Assembly (NCBI GenBank): GCA_023375785.1
Contig: SZWC01015015.1
Coordinates: 5,831 to 33,318 of the forward strand
Length of the DNA: 27,488 bases
Direction of reading: 5' to 3'
From: Penium margaritaceum
Lineage: Eukaryota; Streptophyta; Zygnematophyceae; Desmidiales; Peniaceae
Shown: in pieces, positions 1 through 8,257 of the stretch
How positions within the stretch are numbered: the stretch's first letter is position 1
Layout: each line of letters opens with the position of its first letter
Notes under the pieces: model-generated
Seen by the model: the letters and a program-made list of their open reading frames with translations, nothing else
The model's database searches: none
Told to the model about the DNA's origin: nothing
Position numbers and translations under genes: made by a program

Positions 1-430
1 ACGCTTTGCGGCGTGATTAGCCATGTTTGTCTGAATCCTGGTCTTGTATGCGGCATCAGAAGCGTCCTCCGCCGTTGCACGTGCAATTTCAACAGCGTCC
101 GTCTGCGTGAGGGGAGGAGCCGGCCTTGCGTCCATCAAAACCTTGAGCCGGCCGCTAGCCGTTTTCAGATGCTCGCAGCGACTGCTGCAGGTAGCTGCTT
201 TCCCTGCTTCCGCCTCGTGTCCCCTCTTACCTGCTGACTTGTGGGTGCTTCAGTTCAGCCCAAGTAGCTTATGCGTGCCGCTGCTTAGCTCGTTCAGGCT
301 CACCGCGGAGACTGCCACTTGTTCACCGCTCAGAAGCTCTCGTTCTTGGTGAACGTCTGCCGTTATAAGGGCCGTTGATCCTTCAACCGACGTTCACGGT
401 CCAGCACCTCTTCTAGCTGACGATGCCAGG
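1..430 (-). pseudogene. 3' part of an unrecognised minus-strand coding segment, runs off the left edge
   Basis: Read on the minus strand, one frame stays open from about position 390 to position 1 except for a single TGA at 250-252. It gives protein-like, mostly hydrophilic helical sequence: ERELLSGEQVAVSAVSLNEL before the stop, then EHLKTASGRLKVLMDARP, and ATAEDASDAAYKTRIQT near the edge. Upstream of about 390 the protein-like reading moves to another frame (LEEVLDRERRLKD), so a frameshift or an intron lies near 385-390. A GTAAGA donor-like site also occurs just after the stop, so the TGA could sit in or near an intron. Composition (charged, Ala-rich, coiled-coil prone) resembles a structural or Gag-like retroelement protein, but no zinc knuckle, protease or polymerase motif is visible. 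No start codon is assigned and function is unknown. Any continuation lies outside the window. Confidence 0.5.
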
Positions 431-511
431 GCCGTGTGACGCTTAGCGAACGTTCGAACAATTAATGTTTTCCCGGTTCGGCCGTGCAACATGTACACAT
501 AGAACACACCG

Positions 512-1097
512 CATCGACATGCCGGAGGGGGAGAGGTTCGTTGAACGTGCGACGTTCATCGATACCGGCAGGCATTGTCGACGGGACGCGGCTGCTGAAC
601 ATCGCCATGCACCCACAAAACTATCGGGAACGCGAGGCGTAAAACCTGTCAAACCCACTTTTCTCATCGTTGCAGCAACAAACCAAAAGGGCCACTCAAC
701 GCTCGAACAAGCGAACTGATTGTATTTTGAGAGAAAAAGTACGGTGAACCATCTCTTTTAAGCGAAAAAGTCTGCTCGAGGCAGCCGGGCGAACTCTCGT
801 CCGCCACAACTATCACATTCATGCACAGCGTACACCCTCCAAGTCAGCTGGCTGACGTGTACCGATAAACAACACCAGAAAAGAGTACTTCGCAAAACCA
901 TGACAAACTGCATACAGTTCACGCACGCGATCAACAGGTTCAACGTCCATACCGCAGCCCAGCGAATTTTTTTTTTCGTGCTTGCATTGGAATGAGTTCC
1001 TTCGCCTACGCACACGGACACCGTCATCGCTTGCTACCGCAGATCAACGCGCATGTGTGGCGGGTATGGTCGACGTCCATTGGTGTGTGGAGGGCCG
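512..1097. repeat. Long direct repeat, unit 1 (about 586 bases)
   Basis: The unit begins with CATCGACATGCCGGAGGGGG and matches unit 2 almost continuously, including the blocks around GTACGGTGAACCATCTCTTT and ACAAACTGCATACAGTTCAC. Short open frames occur on both strands (for example a plus-strand peptide beginning MPEGERFVERATFIDTG), but they are repeated with the unit and show no family signature, so I treat the region as non-coding repeat. Confidence 0.75.
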
Positions 1098-1660
1098 CAT
1101 CGACATGCCGGAGGGGGAGAGGTTCGTTGAACGTGCGACGTTCATCGATACCGGCAGGCATTGTCGACGGGACCCGGCTGCCGAACATTGCCATGCACCC
1201 ACAAAACTATCAGGAACGCGAGGCGTAAAACCTGTCAAACCCACTTTTCTCATCGTCGCAGCAACAAAATGAAGGGCCACTCGACGCTCGAACAAGCGAA
1301 CTGATTGTCTTTCGAGAGACAAAGTACGGTGAACCATCTCTTTTAAGAGATGCTCGAGGCAGCCGAGCGAACTCTCATCTGCGACAGCTATCACATTCAT
1401 GCACAGCGCACACCCTCCAAGTCAGCTGGCTGACGTGTACCGATAAACAACACTGGAAAACAGTACTTTGCAAAACCGTGACAAACTGCATACAGTTCAC
1501 GCATGCGATCTACATGTTCAACGTCCATACCGCAGCCCAGTGAATTAGTTTTCGTGCATGCATTGGAATCGTTCGTTCTTTCGCTTTCGACGGACGCCAT
1601 CACCGTTGAACGCCCATGTAGCCCGGGTGTGGTCGACGACCGAGGATGTGTGGAGGGCGG
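1098..1660. repeat. Long direct repeat, unit 2 (about 563 bases)
   Basis: This is the second head-to-tail copy. It starts with the same 20 bases as unit 1 and lacks about 20 bases relative to it, partly through loss of bases near the CTTTTAAG segment and a shorter T-run. The last third, after the CGTGC(T/A)TGCATTGGAAT block, is the most diverged. The segment GGTCGACG... through GTGTGTGGAGGGC just before the unit 2 start recurs before unit 3. Confidence 0.75.
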
Positions 1661-1830
1661 CATCGACATGCCAGTGAGGGACAGTATCGTCAAACGTGCG
1701 ACGTTCATCAATACCAGCTGGCATTGTCAACAGGATGCGGCTGACAAACATCGTCATGCACATCGTTCGATGTCGCACAGGGCATTGAGGTGCGACGGAC
1801 CAACTAAGCTATCGGGTTGGATTCCTAAGG
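1661..1830. repeat. Long direct repeat, truncated and diverged unit 3
   Basis: This copy begins CATCGACATGCCAGTGAGGG. It keeps the GTGCGACGTTCATC and GGCATTGTCAACAGG blocks of the other units, acquires an extra segment around 1765-1795, and fades out near the AAGCTATCGGGTTGG block. It is older or more degraded than units 1 and 2. Confidence 0.55.
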
Positions 1831-2092
1831 GTTATCGACCATCAAACTGGACACTCTTTCCCAGTTGTAGCAGGAATTGAAAGCCCAGCCCGTCCAGAAA
1901 ATTGCCCTGAGGACCGCGGGAGGGAGTGATGCCATAACTAGAAGCAACCAGCGGCAAGAGACAACCAATTGCAGAGAAGCCGCAAACAGCGGCAGAGAAC
2001 TGGAAAGCAGCTTCATCCAGGTGCCAGGCTGGCTGGCTTTGTGTGCTGCAGCTGTGTGAACTGGTCGCTGCCTTCCCTGGCTCCCTTCTGGG
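1831..2092. other. Gene-free stretch before the first plus-strand ORF
   Basis: No protein-like frame is seen here. Just upstream of the ATG at 2093 there is a pyrimidine-rich stretch with a CTGCAG (about 2045-2050) that could serve as a splice acceptor for a 5' untranslated exon. No TATA-like promoter was identified. Confidence 0.3.
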
Positions 2093-2479
2093 ATGGCGTC
2101 TGAAGATGCTGTTATTGGTGCACGCAAATCTGCTCCTTGTGGTGCCACTGACGCCGCCCCAGCGCTGGCATTGGCCCCTGCTTCTACTCCAACGACAGGT
2201 CCTGCTCCTGCTCTTGCCCCAGCTTCTCATTCTGAGGGTTCTCCCCTTTCTGCACCTGCTCATGCGTCCGTGCCTGCCGTCGATCTTGGAGAACGTGTGG
2301 AGAAGAGGAGGAGGAGGGCAAGGGAGAAAATGGTGAAACTAGTGTACCTTACAAAACCTTCAGGCAGCCCTTACCAAGTGGGGTGGAATGCCCTCCTAGA
2401 CCCCCTTTCCGACGCAGACAGTGACGTAGAAGAGAAGCTTGTGGTGTTGCATCATGTTCCTAGCAAAGATGAGACATAA
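2093..2479 (+). CDS. Hypothetical 128-residue protein, Ala/Pro-rich with a basic then acidic C-terminal part
   Basis: The frame runs from ATG 2093 to TAA 2477-2479. Residues 1-65 are low-complexity Ala/Pro/Ser. Residues 69-79 form a strongly basic patch (VEKRRRRAREK), and residues 101-114 an acidic one (LLDPLSDADSDVEE). The same order, a basic stretch followed by an L-S-D-x-D-S-D-V acidic box, is found in the ORF at 26865-27323, which argues that this frame is really translated. It may be a separate small gene or the first exon of the spliced gene that continues from 2705. No convincing donor that fits the next exon's phase was found before the stop. No catalytic motif is visible. Nuclear targeting by the basic patch is inference. 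Confidence 0.5.
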   Translation: MASEDAVIGARKSAPCGATDAAPALALAPASTPTTGPAPALAPASHSEGSPLSAPAHASVPAVDLGERVEKRRRRAREKMVKLVYLTKPSGSPYQVGWNALLDPLSDADSDVEEKLVVLHHVPSKDET

Positions 2480-2704
2480 GAATTATAGATTTGCACTCTG
2501 CCTACCTGTGACGACCGCTCCTCCAGACCGCCGTAATGAACCAAATAAGCGTGTGTTCCATGGGTTGTAGCACAGAAGTATGGCATCCTTCTGTGCACAT
2601 TTTCCAATTTGCAACACTGAGCGTGAATACAGAGCTTCTGTATCTTGAAACGACTTGAGGCGTAAAAACGTGCTTCGACTAATGTAATGTCAAAATCCAT
2701 TCGT

Positions 2705-2882
2705 GCAGGTTCACCGTCCACGATGGGGGACGATGGTAGTGAACAGTCTGCCTTGTCGGGATCCAGCGGCCAAAATGGTACAACCAATTCCGAGGGGGCA
2801 TACAAACGCAAGCGAGCCAAGCACAATGATGGCAAGGGCAAATGGCGCATCAAGCCCATTCCTTTTGTGATGCCCGATCTAG
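2705..2882 (+). other. Exon: Ser/Gly-rich then basic segment
   Basis: The exon follows a TTCGTGCAG acceptor and ends before GTATGT. ATG 2723 is the first usable start inside it, so this could be the first coding exon if the ORF at 2093 is separate. The peptide moves from MGDDGSEQSALSGSSGQ to a basic run (YKRKRAKHNDGKGKWRIKP) and ends IPFVMPDL. The exon ends in phase 1. Confidence 0.55.
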
Positions 2883-2939
2883 GTATGTGACCATGGAGGC
2901 CTCGACATGTTGCATGCCGCCTGACACACCTTTGTTCAG

Positions 2940-3407
2940 TGCTGACTCCGTCGTTTCTTTGCAAATCTGACACCGTTCAAGGAGGAGGAGGGTTCGTACA
3001 AGGAGGCAAACGTGAAGACAGTGTGTGCGATCGGTCTCAAGCAGTGGAGGGGCTTTAACTCTATCTTTGAGCTACTGCATGGTAGCCCAGGTACCAAGAA
3101 CTGGAACAAAACTCTGAACAAATTTGAAACGACAAGTCCAGCAACTATTTGGCTTATTCTGTAAGTCTGGGCGGCGCACAAGACGTTGAGCATGAAGGAG
3201 GTTCTGCAGCCTTCGTCAACCAAATTCATGTTGAATCTTCAGAAGTTTCTACAGCATCCATGGGTGACTAGAAATCCTTGTCGTCGTCATGAACCTCTGC
3301 TCGTTGATTTCATGGTGAAGACGGGCACTAGAAGCAGACGACCGGTGGTGTACACCTGCTACAGATTAGGCACCTGTCTTGGAGATGCGAGCTGGAGCAT
3401 CCATTCG
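2940..3407 (+). other. Exon: most protein-like globular segment of the plus-strand gene
   Basis: One frame reads LTPFKEEEGSYKEANVKTVC, then GLKQWRGFNSIFELLHGSPG and, after an in-frame TAA at 3162-3164, WAAHKTLSMKEVLQPSSTKF up to a GTAAGC donor after 3407. The amino-acid pattern is the same on both sides of the stop. The sequence at the stop (CTGTAAGT) also looks like a donor, and a CTGCAG acceptor lies 49 bases on, but that intron would remove sensible coding sequence. A nonsense mutation is the better reading. Joining this exon to the 2882 donor puts it in the wrong frame by one base. Confidence 0.5.
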
Positions 3408-3499
3408 GTAAGCAGATGGATCAGTCCCCGTACTTGCGACTGCTCCGTAGCCATTGTAGCCGCCGCCTTATCTGCATTTCACTCTGTAATCGTTCTCAG

Positions 3500-3752
3500 G
3501 CACCCCTGAAGAACAGAAGATGGCCGCCATGCGACATGCAGAGTGATAGTTGTCCTCCCCCAATGGATCCTCCGGTTGCATCCTGTGGCAACGGCGCGGA
3601 GGCCGCTTCACAAGTATGTCTGCAATAGCGTGATACAACCGGTTGTGCTTTGAAATGAAGATTTTTTTTACTCAAAAGGCCCTTTTTGGTCGCAGGTGCA
3701 AGGAAATGTGCGGTTCACTACAGGTCGACAAGCACATGAACATCGTCATGAG
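3500..3752 (+). other. Two short exons (3500-3613 and 3696-3752)
   Basis: The first exon (114 bases, 38 codons) lies between GTTCTCAG and GTATGT, and the second (57 bases, 19 codons) between GGTCGCAG and GTAAAT. Both are in phase 0, so they join cleanly to the exon ending at 3407. The peptides are Pro/Cys-rich (SCPPPMDPPVASCGNG) and then basic/His-rich (VQGNVRFTTGRQAHEHRHE). No known motif was recognised. Confidence 0.5.
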
Positions 3753-3836
3753 GTAAATTTTTCTTCTTAGTTTGTGTCAGCATGTGTGGTTTGACTAGGG
3801 TAATTTACTTTTGTGTAACTTTTGCTCATGTGGCAG

Positions 3837-5085
3837 GATAGGTCAGTGCATCATGACCCAAGACGGACGGATACACCTGTAACATCCGTCTCTGAGCTGC
3901 TTAGAGCCTTCGGCGCCTACAAGGGTTTGGGGCAACATCCGTTGTCATCAGAAGGAGGGGGCGAGCTGATGGAGTACACCGCCAGCCATGAACCTCTCCC
4001 TTAAAACCTCCCCAGTATGCTCCAGGCGTTTCCATGTTTTGTGAAGCTCGTGGAAAGTTCATGTGAAGCACCCCGGAATGCCGCGCCCCCCACATCTGCC
4101 GAGAATGCTGCGGATGCAGCGACTGACGTGTCTGGGCCAGCTACAGCTAAGGCCGCCACTGCAGTAAACCATGAGACTGCCTTGAGCGCCGAGACTGCCG
4201 CGACTGCCGACATTGCCGCGACTGCCGCGCCCCTCGCAACCAATACCCCCGCTGACTGCCGTGCTTGCCGTAACCAGGACTGCCGGGACTGCCGAAACGG
4301 AGACTGCCGCGACTGCTGCGCCTTACACAACCGGGACTGCTTCGAATTCTGCGACTGCCGCGACTGCCATGCCTTCCGCGCCTCCCGCAACCAAGACTGC
4401 CATGCCTCCCGCTACCGGCACTGCCGCGACGACCGCGACTCCCGCGCCTCACATCCCCGAGACTGCCGCGACTTACGCGACTTCCGCGACTGCCGCGACT
4501 GCCGCGTCTGCCATGCCTTCCGAACCTCCCGCAACCGAGACTGCTGCGCCTCTCGCAACGAACACTGCCGCGACTGCCGCGCTTTACACAACCGAGACTG
4601 CCGCGACTTCGTCCACTGCCTTGCTTTCCGCGCCTCCCGCAAACGCGACTGCGACCACTGCCGCGATTGGAGCTGGTGAGGCGATTGCGGCGACGGCCGC
4701 GACTGCCGTAGCTGCGGTAACCCCATCAGGAGTCGCGGCTGCCACGCATACCGAGCCTCCCTCAACTGGTGAGACTTCCGCGGCGGCCGCTACTGCCGGG
4801 ACTGCCGCGATGAGCGCAACTCCTTGCGCGTCTGCAGCAAGTGACATAATTGCGTCAAATGCTCCAATGCCTGCAACTGCCGATACTTCCGCGACTGACC
4901 GGACTGCGGCGACGGGGACTGTGGACGAGGCTGCCGCAACTCGCGCATTTGCCGAAAATGACACGACGGCCCGTGCTGCTGACGGTGACGTCGGTGCCAG
5001 TCAGAAGAATGGCTCCCAGGAAGAAGAGTTGGCCAACGTTATCGGACGTTCAGACACTCAGACTGTCGCACAAAGCCTAGTACAG
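3837..5085 (+). other. Long exon encoding an Ala/Thr-rich low-complexity region
   Basis: The acceptor is TGTGGCAG before 3837 and the donor is GTACAG/GTCAGT after 5085. The first 55 codons (SVSELLRAFGAYKGLG and following) end at an in-frame TAA at 4002-4004. The same frame resumes with MLQAFPCFVKLVESS and enters Ala/Thr repeats. At a run of five C (4246-4250) the Ala/Thr reading jumps to another frame, where it continues for about 270 codons to the donor. The end becomes acidic (SQKNGSQEEELANVIG). The run of C suggests a one-base slip. Confidence 0.55.
4170..4830 (+). repeat. Degenerate GACTGCC-based minisatellite inside coding sequence
   Basis: The stretch is built from irregular repeats of words such as GCGACTGCC and GAGACTGCCGCGACT, with larger repeated cassettes encoding APPATETAAP- and TAALYTTETAAT-like peptides. 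Translated in the right frame it is almost only Ala and Thr with some Pro and Ser. The other plus-strand frame gives an unlikely Cys/Arg/Asp-rich peptide (CRDC repeats), which is a by-product of the repeat. Confidence 0.75.
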
Positions 5086-5170
5086 GTCAGTGTAGCAAGC
5101 TTGTGGTCGTGACAACGTGAATGTGAGTTCTCTGAACCCATGCTCAGTGATTTTAGTCCTTACCTTGCAG

Positions 5171-5517
5171 GTGAATCCACGTGTCATGGACGAGTTGCAA
5201 AATGAGATTGCTCGGTTGAAGCGTCAGCTAGCTACGCGACTGCATGGATCGGAAGAAGGAGTTGCCCCCCCTCATCCTCGATCAGCATATGTGCAAGTTA
5301 CAGAAAGCCTGAAGGACCTTCACGGTCTCGGCCAGACTTTCTGTGCGGACGTTGACGCCATTGTCAAGTGACGACAGGGATCAGAAGGTAATTTTGCTAT
5401 GAATGGTTTGCGAACATGCCAGAGCATTTCCGCGAACTGATGGCTTTAGTGATTGCGGTTGCAGATGTGCAAAGCGCTCAAGCTGCCAACATAAGTCAGC
5501 AAGAGCTTCAGCTCAAG
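5171..5517 (+). other. Exons with predicted coiled coil (5171-5387 and about 5398-5517)
   Basis: After a CCTTGCAG acceptor the frame gives MDELQNEIARLKRQLATRL, a good heptad pattern, then VQVTESLKDLHGLGQTF, a TGA at 5369-5371 and a possible donor after 5387. A second block in another frame, MPEHFRELMALVIAVADVQS and following, ends at CTCAAG/GTATGT after 5517. The two blocks are separated by only about ten bases, too few for a normal intron, so a frameshift is likely. Confidence 0.5.
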
Positions 5518-5587
5518 GTATGTACAGCACAATTCTTTCAATGTGTTTGTTGCATGGTATGCATTGCAACTTTGTGTGCGTTTTCAG

Positions 5588-6039
5588 AGAATTCAAGATG
5601 TCATGATGCAGATCAGTGGGATGTTATCAAGTATCTTCCCCCAAGATAGTTCTATGGAAGGGTCAGACAACGAAGCTTCGCCGCAGGTATGCTGCACTCA
5701 TGTTCTTCTTATAAGAATGTGGGCACCATGTATGAACACATCCAATAGTATGGTTTTGTTGTTGTTCAGGGCGACGACAGTGAAGACAACGGCGAGAGCC
5801 AAGCCACTGTTGGAGGGAGGAAGCCTAAGGAAGGTGAGTCACTGGAAGACAATGTACATGGTTGTGTTCATGAGAGTCACTGCATGCGTGAACTTTGTCC
5901 CGACTGATTTCGACCCTCCCGTTGTATGGTCCTTACAGGAGATAAAGGTGGAAAAATCCTGGTCGACACATTCTTCACGCCTCTTGCCAAGAGGAAAGGA
6001 CATCGGCGTGCTGGTGTACCGACAAGGTTCAAGGAGTGA
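5588..6039 (+). other. Last three exons (5588-5686, 5770-5833, 5939-6039), intact phasing
   Basis: Exon 5588-5686 (33 codons) encodes RIQDVMMQISGMLSSIF and an acidic end. Exon 5770-5833 encodes GDDSEDNGESQATVGG and ends in phase 1. Exon 5939-6039 encodes DKGGKILVDTFFTPLAKRKG and ends at TGA 6037-6039. The introns are 83 and 105 bases long with GTATGC...TTCAG and GTGAGT...TACAG borders. These clean joins are the best evidence that the plus-strand exon chain is real. Confidence 0.65.
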
Positions 6040-6455
6040 AGAAGGCATTTCATGACAGATTTGTGGGTGTACTCATTCTCCTTGTAACGAAGAAGTATAA
6101 TGGACAAGGCAAAGATTGGGGTTTTCTTGGCATTTCATGACCTGTCCCTAAAATGTATAACTAAGTGGAAACATCCTAGTGTTTGTGTGGTGAGGAGGAG
6201 AACATAAAATGCGAATGACATTAGCTTCGTTTTCAGGTCTACCTTACACTATACAGATGTTGCACTCTTCCACTGTCCAGTTGGAAATGATACAAGAACC
6301 AAAACTGACATGCAACAAAGGAAACGTGGATATGGAAAGCAGTGGTCAATCGTGACATACCTACCTAAGTACAATAAAAACACTAGAATCGTTTAACTAC
6401 AAATGTTGTCACCCGCACCACAATGTGAATGAATGCAGATAGATGAATGTATGAT

Positions 6456-6520
6456 CATAAGTACACATAGATGTTATGCATTCCCTCTTTTTCGCAACAT
6501 AAGTACACATAGATGTTATG
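6456..6520. repeat. Direct repeat of 23 bases, two copies
   Basis: CATAAGTACACATAGATGTT followed by ATG occurs at 6456-6478 and again, identical, at 6498-6520, a spacing of 42 bases. Confidence 0.85.
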
Positions 6521-6594
6521 TATTCTTCAGTTTGCCTCAAAGGCGTGAGACATGTATGATGATCTTTATATGCATACATGTATGCATGTATGAT

Positions 6595-6622
6595 CATCTT
6601 TACATGCATACATGTAAAGATG
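6595..6622. repeat. Inverted repeat, 12-base arms and 4-base loop
   Basis: CATCTTTACATG (6595-6606) and CATGTAAAGATG (6611-6622) are exact reverse complements around CATA. Confidence 0.85.
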
Positions 6623-6632
6623 TATGATCATG

Positions 6633-6660
6633 TTTACATGCATACATGTATGCATGTAAA
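6633..6660. repeat. Perfect 28-base palindrome
   Basis: The stretch starts TTTACATGCATACA, and its second half is the exact reverse complement, with no spacer. It lies in a cluster of ATGCAT, ACATGT and TGATCA words between two convergent gene ends. Confidence 0.9.
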
Positions 6661-6826
6661 GAGTATGATCATCCTAACTTTTAGTTCTCATTGCTTTTTT
6701 TGTCTACTTCACTCTAAGGGTAAAAATCAGTTGTCTTTGTGTGCCAAAAACCTGAGGTCATGTAGCAAATTGTACTCGTATCCATGCCTGTATACGAACC
6801 CCTGTACATTTCATGTCTGGTCCATG

Positions 6827-7092
6827 TCATGGCTCAGTTGCTCCTTCGGACTCGATGCCGGAGGTATCCCCATCTCCATCATCACTGGCCTCCACATCAC
6901 CCATATCATCACTGACAGTATACAGATCAGCATGAAAAGGCCTCACTACGTGCTCCTTGTTCTTCCAAAAGTTCCACCATGCAAACACAGCGCGACACAT
7001 CTCGATGAGGTTGTCGATGGTGTATGTGAATCTCTGCACCGTGAATTTGCGAATGAAGCGGTTGACTTGTTCATTGGCAGAGGTGTTGACAC
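6827..7092 (-). other. Transposase last exon with the third catalytic residue candidate
   Basis: The exon follows a TGGTGCAG acceptor, completes a split Gly codon from the previous exon, and reads VNTSANEQVNRFIRKFTVQ, then a helical WWNFWKNKE segment and an acidic tail ending at TGA 6827-6829. The Glu of ANEQ is the candidate for the last acidic residue of the triad. Confidence 0.7.
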
Positions 7093-7234
7093 CTGCACCA
7101 TAATGACAGAAACATGAATGCAAGTAACAACCAACCAACCATGCAAGCAACATGAATGCAAGTAAAGCCTGCACCACATGCAGCTTTCCATCGCAACATC
7201 AGAGCCCATTGACAGTATGTGTCATGGAGCTTAC
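7093..7234 (-). other. Intron with a 38-base period tandem repeat
   Basis: The intron has a GTAAGC donor and a TGGTGCAG acceptor and is 142 bases long. AACATGAATGCAAGTAA occurs at 7111-7127 and 7149-7165. CCTGCACCA, the complement of the acceptor, occurs at 7092-7100 and 7168-7176, two periods apart. Confidence 0.65.
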
Positions 7235-7727
7235 CTCGAAGGCGGGAATACATGTCTGGACTGAAGACTGTTGAGCATGTGTGTTTCGCAGCATCTTTGT
7301 AACCGAAGTGGAATCGATCACAGAGAAGACGGGTCTGAGTCAAAAACCATGGCTCCCGACCGAGGGTGTATGCATGGAGTTTGCAAGCATTGTCAAAGAA
7401 GACATACTTGGGATATTTTCCACGGGGGAACCTAGTCAACAGAGTTGTGAACATGTCATTCGGGGACTCCCCACTGAACATGACGTGGAATCCGTAGATT
7501 ACAAGATGCGGACAGACCACCGTGAAGATCCCATTGGTCAACTTCCCCTTCTTTTGGCCGGCGGTTTCACTTCCACACCTCGCATCAGCTGATGCATGGA
7601 TGCTTCTCCCATCTGGAGTCTCAAGTCCTTTGTACAATGGTCTCAAACATTGTTCTGGCCAATGTGGATAACACGCGGTCGTAACCTCCCTTTCTGGAGC
7701 AATGAAAGGTGAATACGGCGGCTCTAC
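7235..7727 (-). other. Transposase core exon
   Basis: The exon lies between a TCTTGCAG acceptor and a GTAAGC donor. It is 493 bases and leaves one base for the next exon, which fits. It carries the ADARCGSE and FDNACKLHAYTLGREP motifs, the CDRFHFGYKDAAKHTC segment and ends SPDMYSRLR. It has no internal stop and is the best preserved part of the gene. Confidence 0.75.
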
Positions 7728-7835
7728 CTGCAAGATGTGACAGAAGGGGAGGGGGGGGGAGGGGGGTTGGGCTTGCATTATGGAAGCAAAGGAGCTTGGC
7801 TGAGCCTCATGCGTCCAGAGGTCGAAATTCTTTAC
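7728..7835 (-). other. Intron with a long C-rich tract (G-run on the plus strand)
   Basis: The intron is 108 bases, GTAAAG to TCTTGCAG. On the plus strand it contains runs of G separated by single A near 7746-7766, which is a very C-rich polypyrimidine tract in the transcript. Removing it joins EEHID to VEPPYSPF in phase 0. Confidence 0.6.
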
Positions 7836-8162
7836 ATCAATATGCTCCTCCCACAGACGTCAGAGTCTGCGGAGGATACTGAGGAGGCCGGGGTGCACGG
7901 AATCTCTAGCCGCTTGCCACAACTCTGGGGTCATACACGTCTTGTTTGGGATGACTATTGACCTCGTGCAAGCGTCAATTGCCAACGCAATGATGGGCAT
8001 CGTGTCCACCAGCGTCACCCATCGATCCATGTCCATTACGGTTGGATGATCCAGAAAACAGATGATGTGTTCATTGCCAGCAGCTGCTATGAGGGAGATC
8101 TCTGTTCCCCAAGCTCCAAACGCATTGATGAAATGCTTGAAGTCCTCTTGGATGACGAAACA
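7836..8162 (-). other. Transposase exon, 109 codons
   Basis: The exon is 327 bases, in phase 0 on both sides. It encodes CFVIQEDFKHFINAFGAWG, then FLDHPTVMDMDRWVTLVDT and IIALAIDACTRSIVIP. A single in-frame TGA at 7860-7862 falls between LRRL and RLWEEH. One base change would give Arg, so it is read as a nonsense mutation. Confidence 0.65.
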
Positions 8163-8257
8163 CTGCAATGCAGAATGACAGTGGTTAGTATTACATGATG
8201 AATGATGAGGTACAGATGGTACGTCAAGTTATGGTTAAACGGGTAAATCAGACGTAC

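Larger units (their letters stand above)
2705..6039 (+). pseudogene. Decayed multi-exon gene of unknown function, probable second gene of a large DNA transposon
   Basis: Ten protein-like blocks follow one another on the plus strand, most bounded by consensus GT and AG sites: 2705-2882, 2940-3407, 3500-3613, 3696-3752, 3837-5085, 5171-5387, about 5398-5517, 5588-5686, 5770-5833 and 5939-6039. From 5588 to the TGA at 6037-6039 the phases agree perfectly (99, 64 and 101 bases). Upstream, the chain is broken: the phase does not fit across the 2883-2939 intron, in-frame stops occur at 3162-3164, 4002-4004 and 5369-5371, and frame changes occur near 4246-4250 and 5390. The product would be a charged protein with a conserved-looking N-terminal domain, an Ala/Thr-rich linker and a coiled-coil C-terminal part. 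I do not recognise the family. It is convergent with the transposase gene at 6827-11405, so an accessory transposon protein is the natural guess. Confidence 0.55.
6040..6826. other. Intergenic region between two convergent gene ends
   Basis: No protein-like frame is visible. The region is AT-rich. It holds an AATAAA at 6373-6378 that could serve the plus-strand gene as a polyadenylation signal (weak evidence), and the repeat and palindrome cluster of 6433-6670. Confidence 0.5.

Noticed and set aside
465..1272. Small genes encoding MPEGERFVERATFIDTG peptides
   Set aside because: The frame is present in two copies because the DNA repeats. Unit 3 loses it, and no start or splice context supports translation.
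4213..4679. Cys/Arg/Asp-rich protein with CRDC repeats
   Set aside because: It is the out-of-frame reading of the GACTGCC repeat. The Ala/Thr frame is longer and joins a good splice donor.
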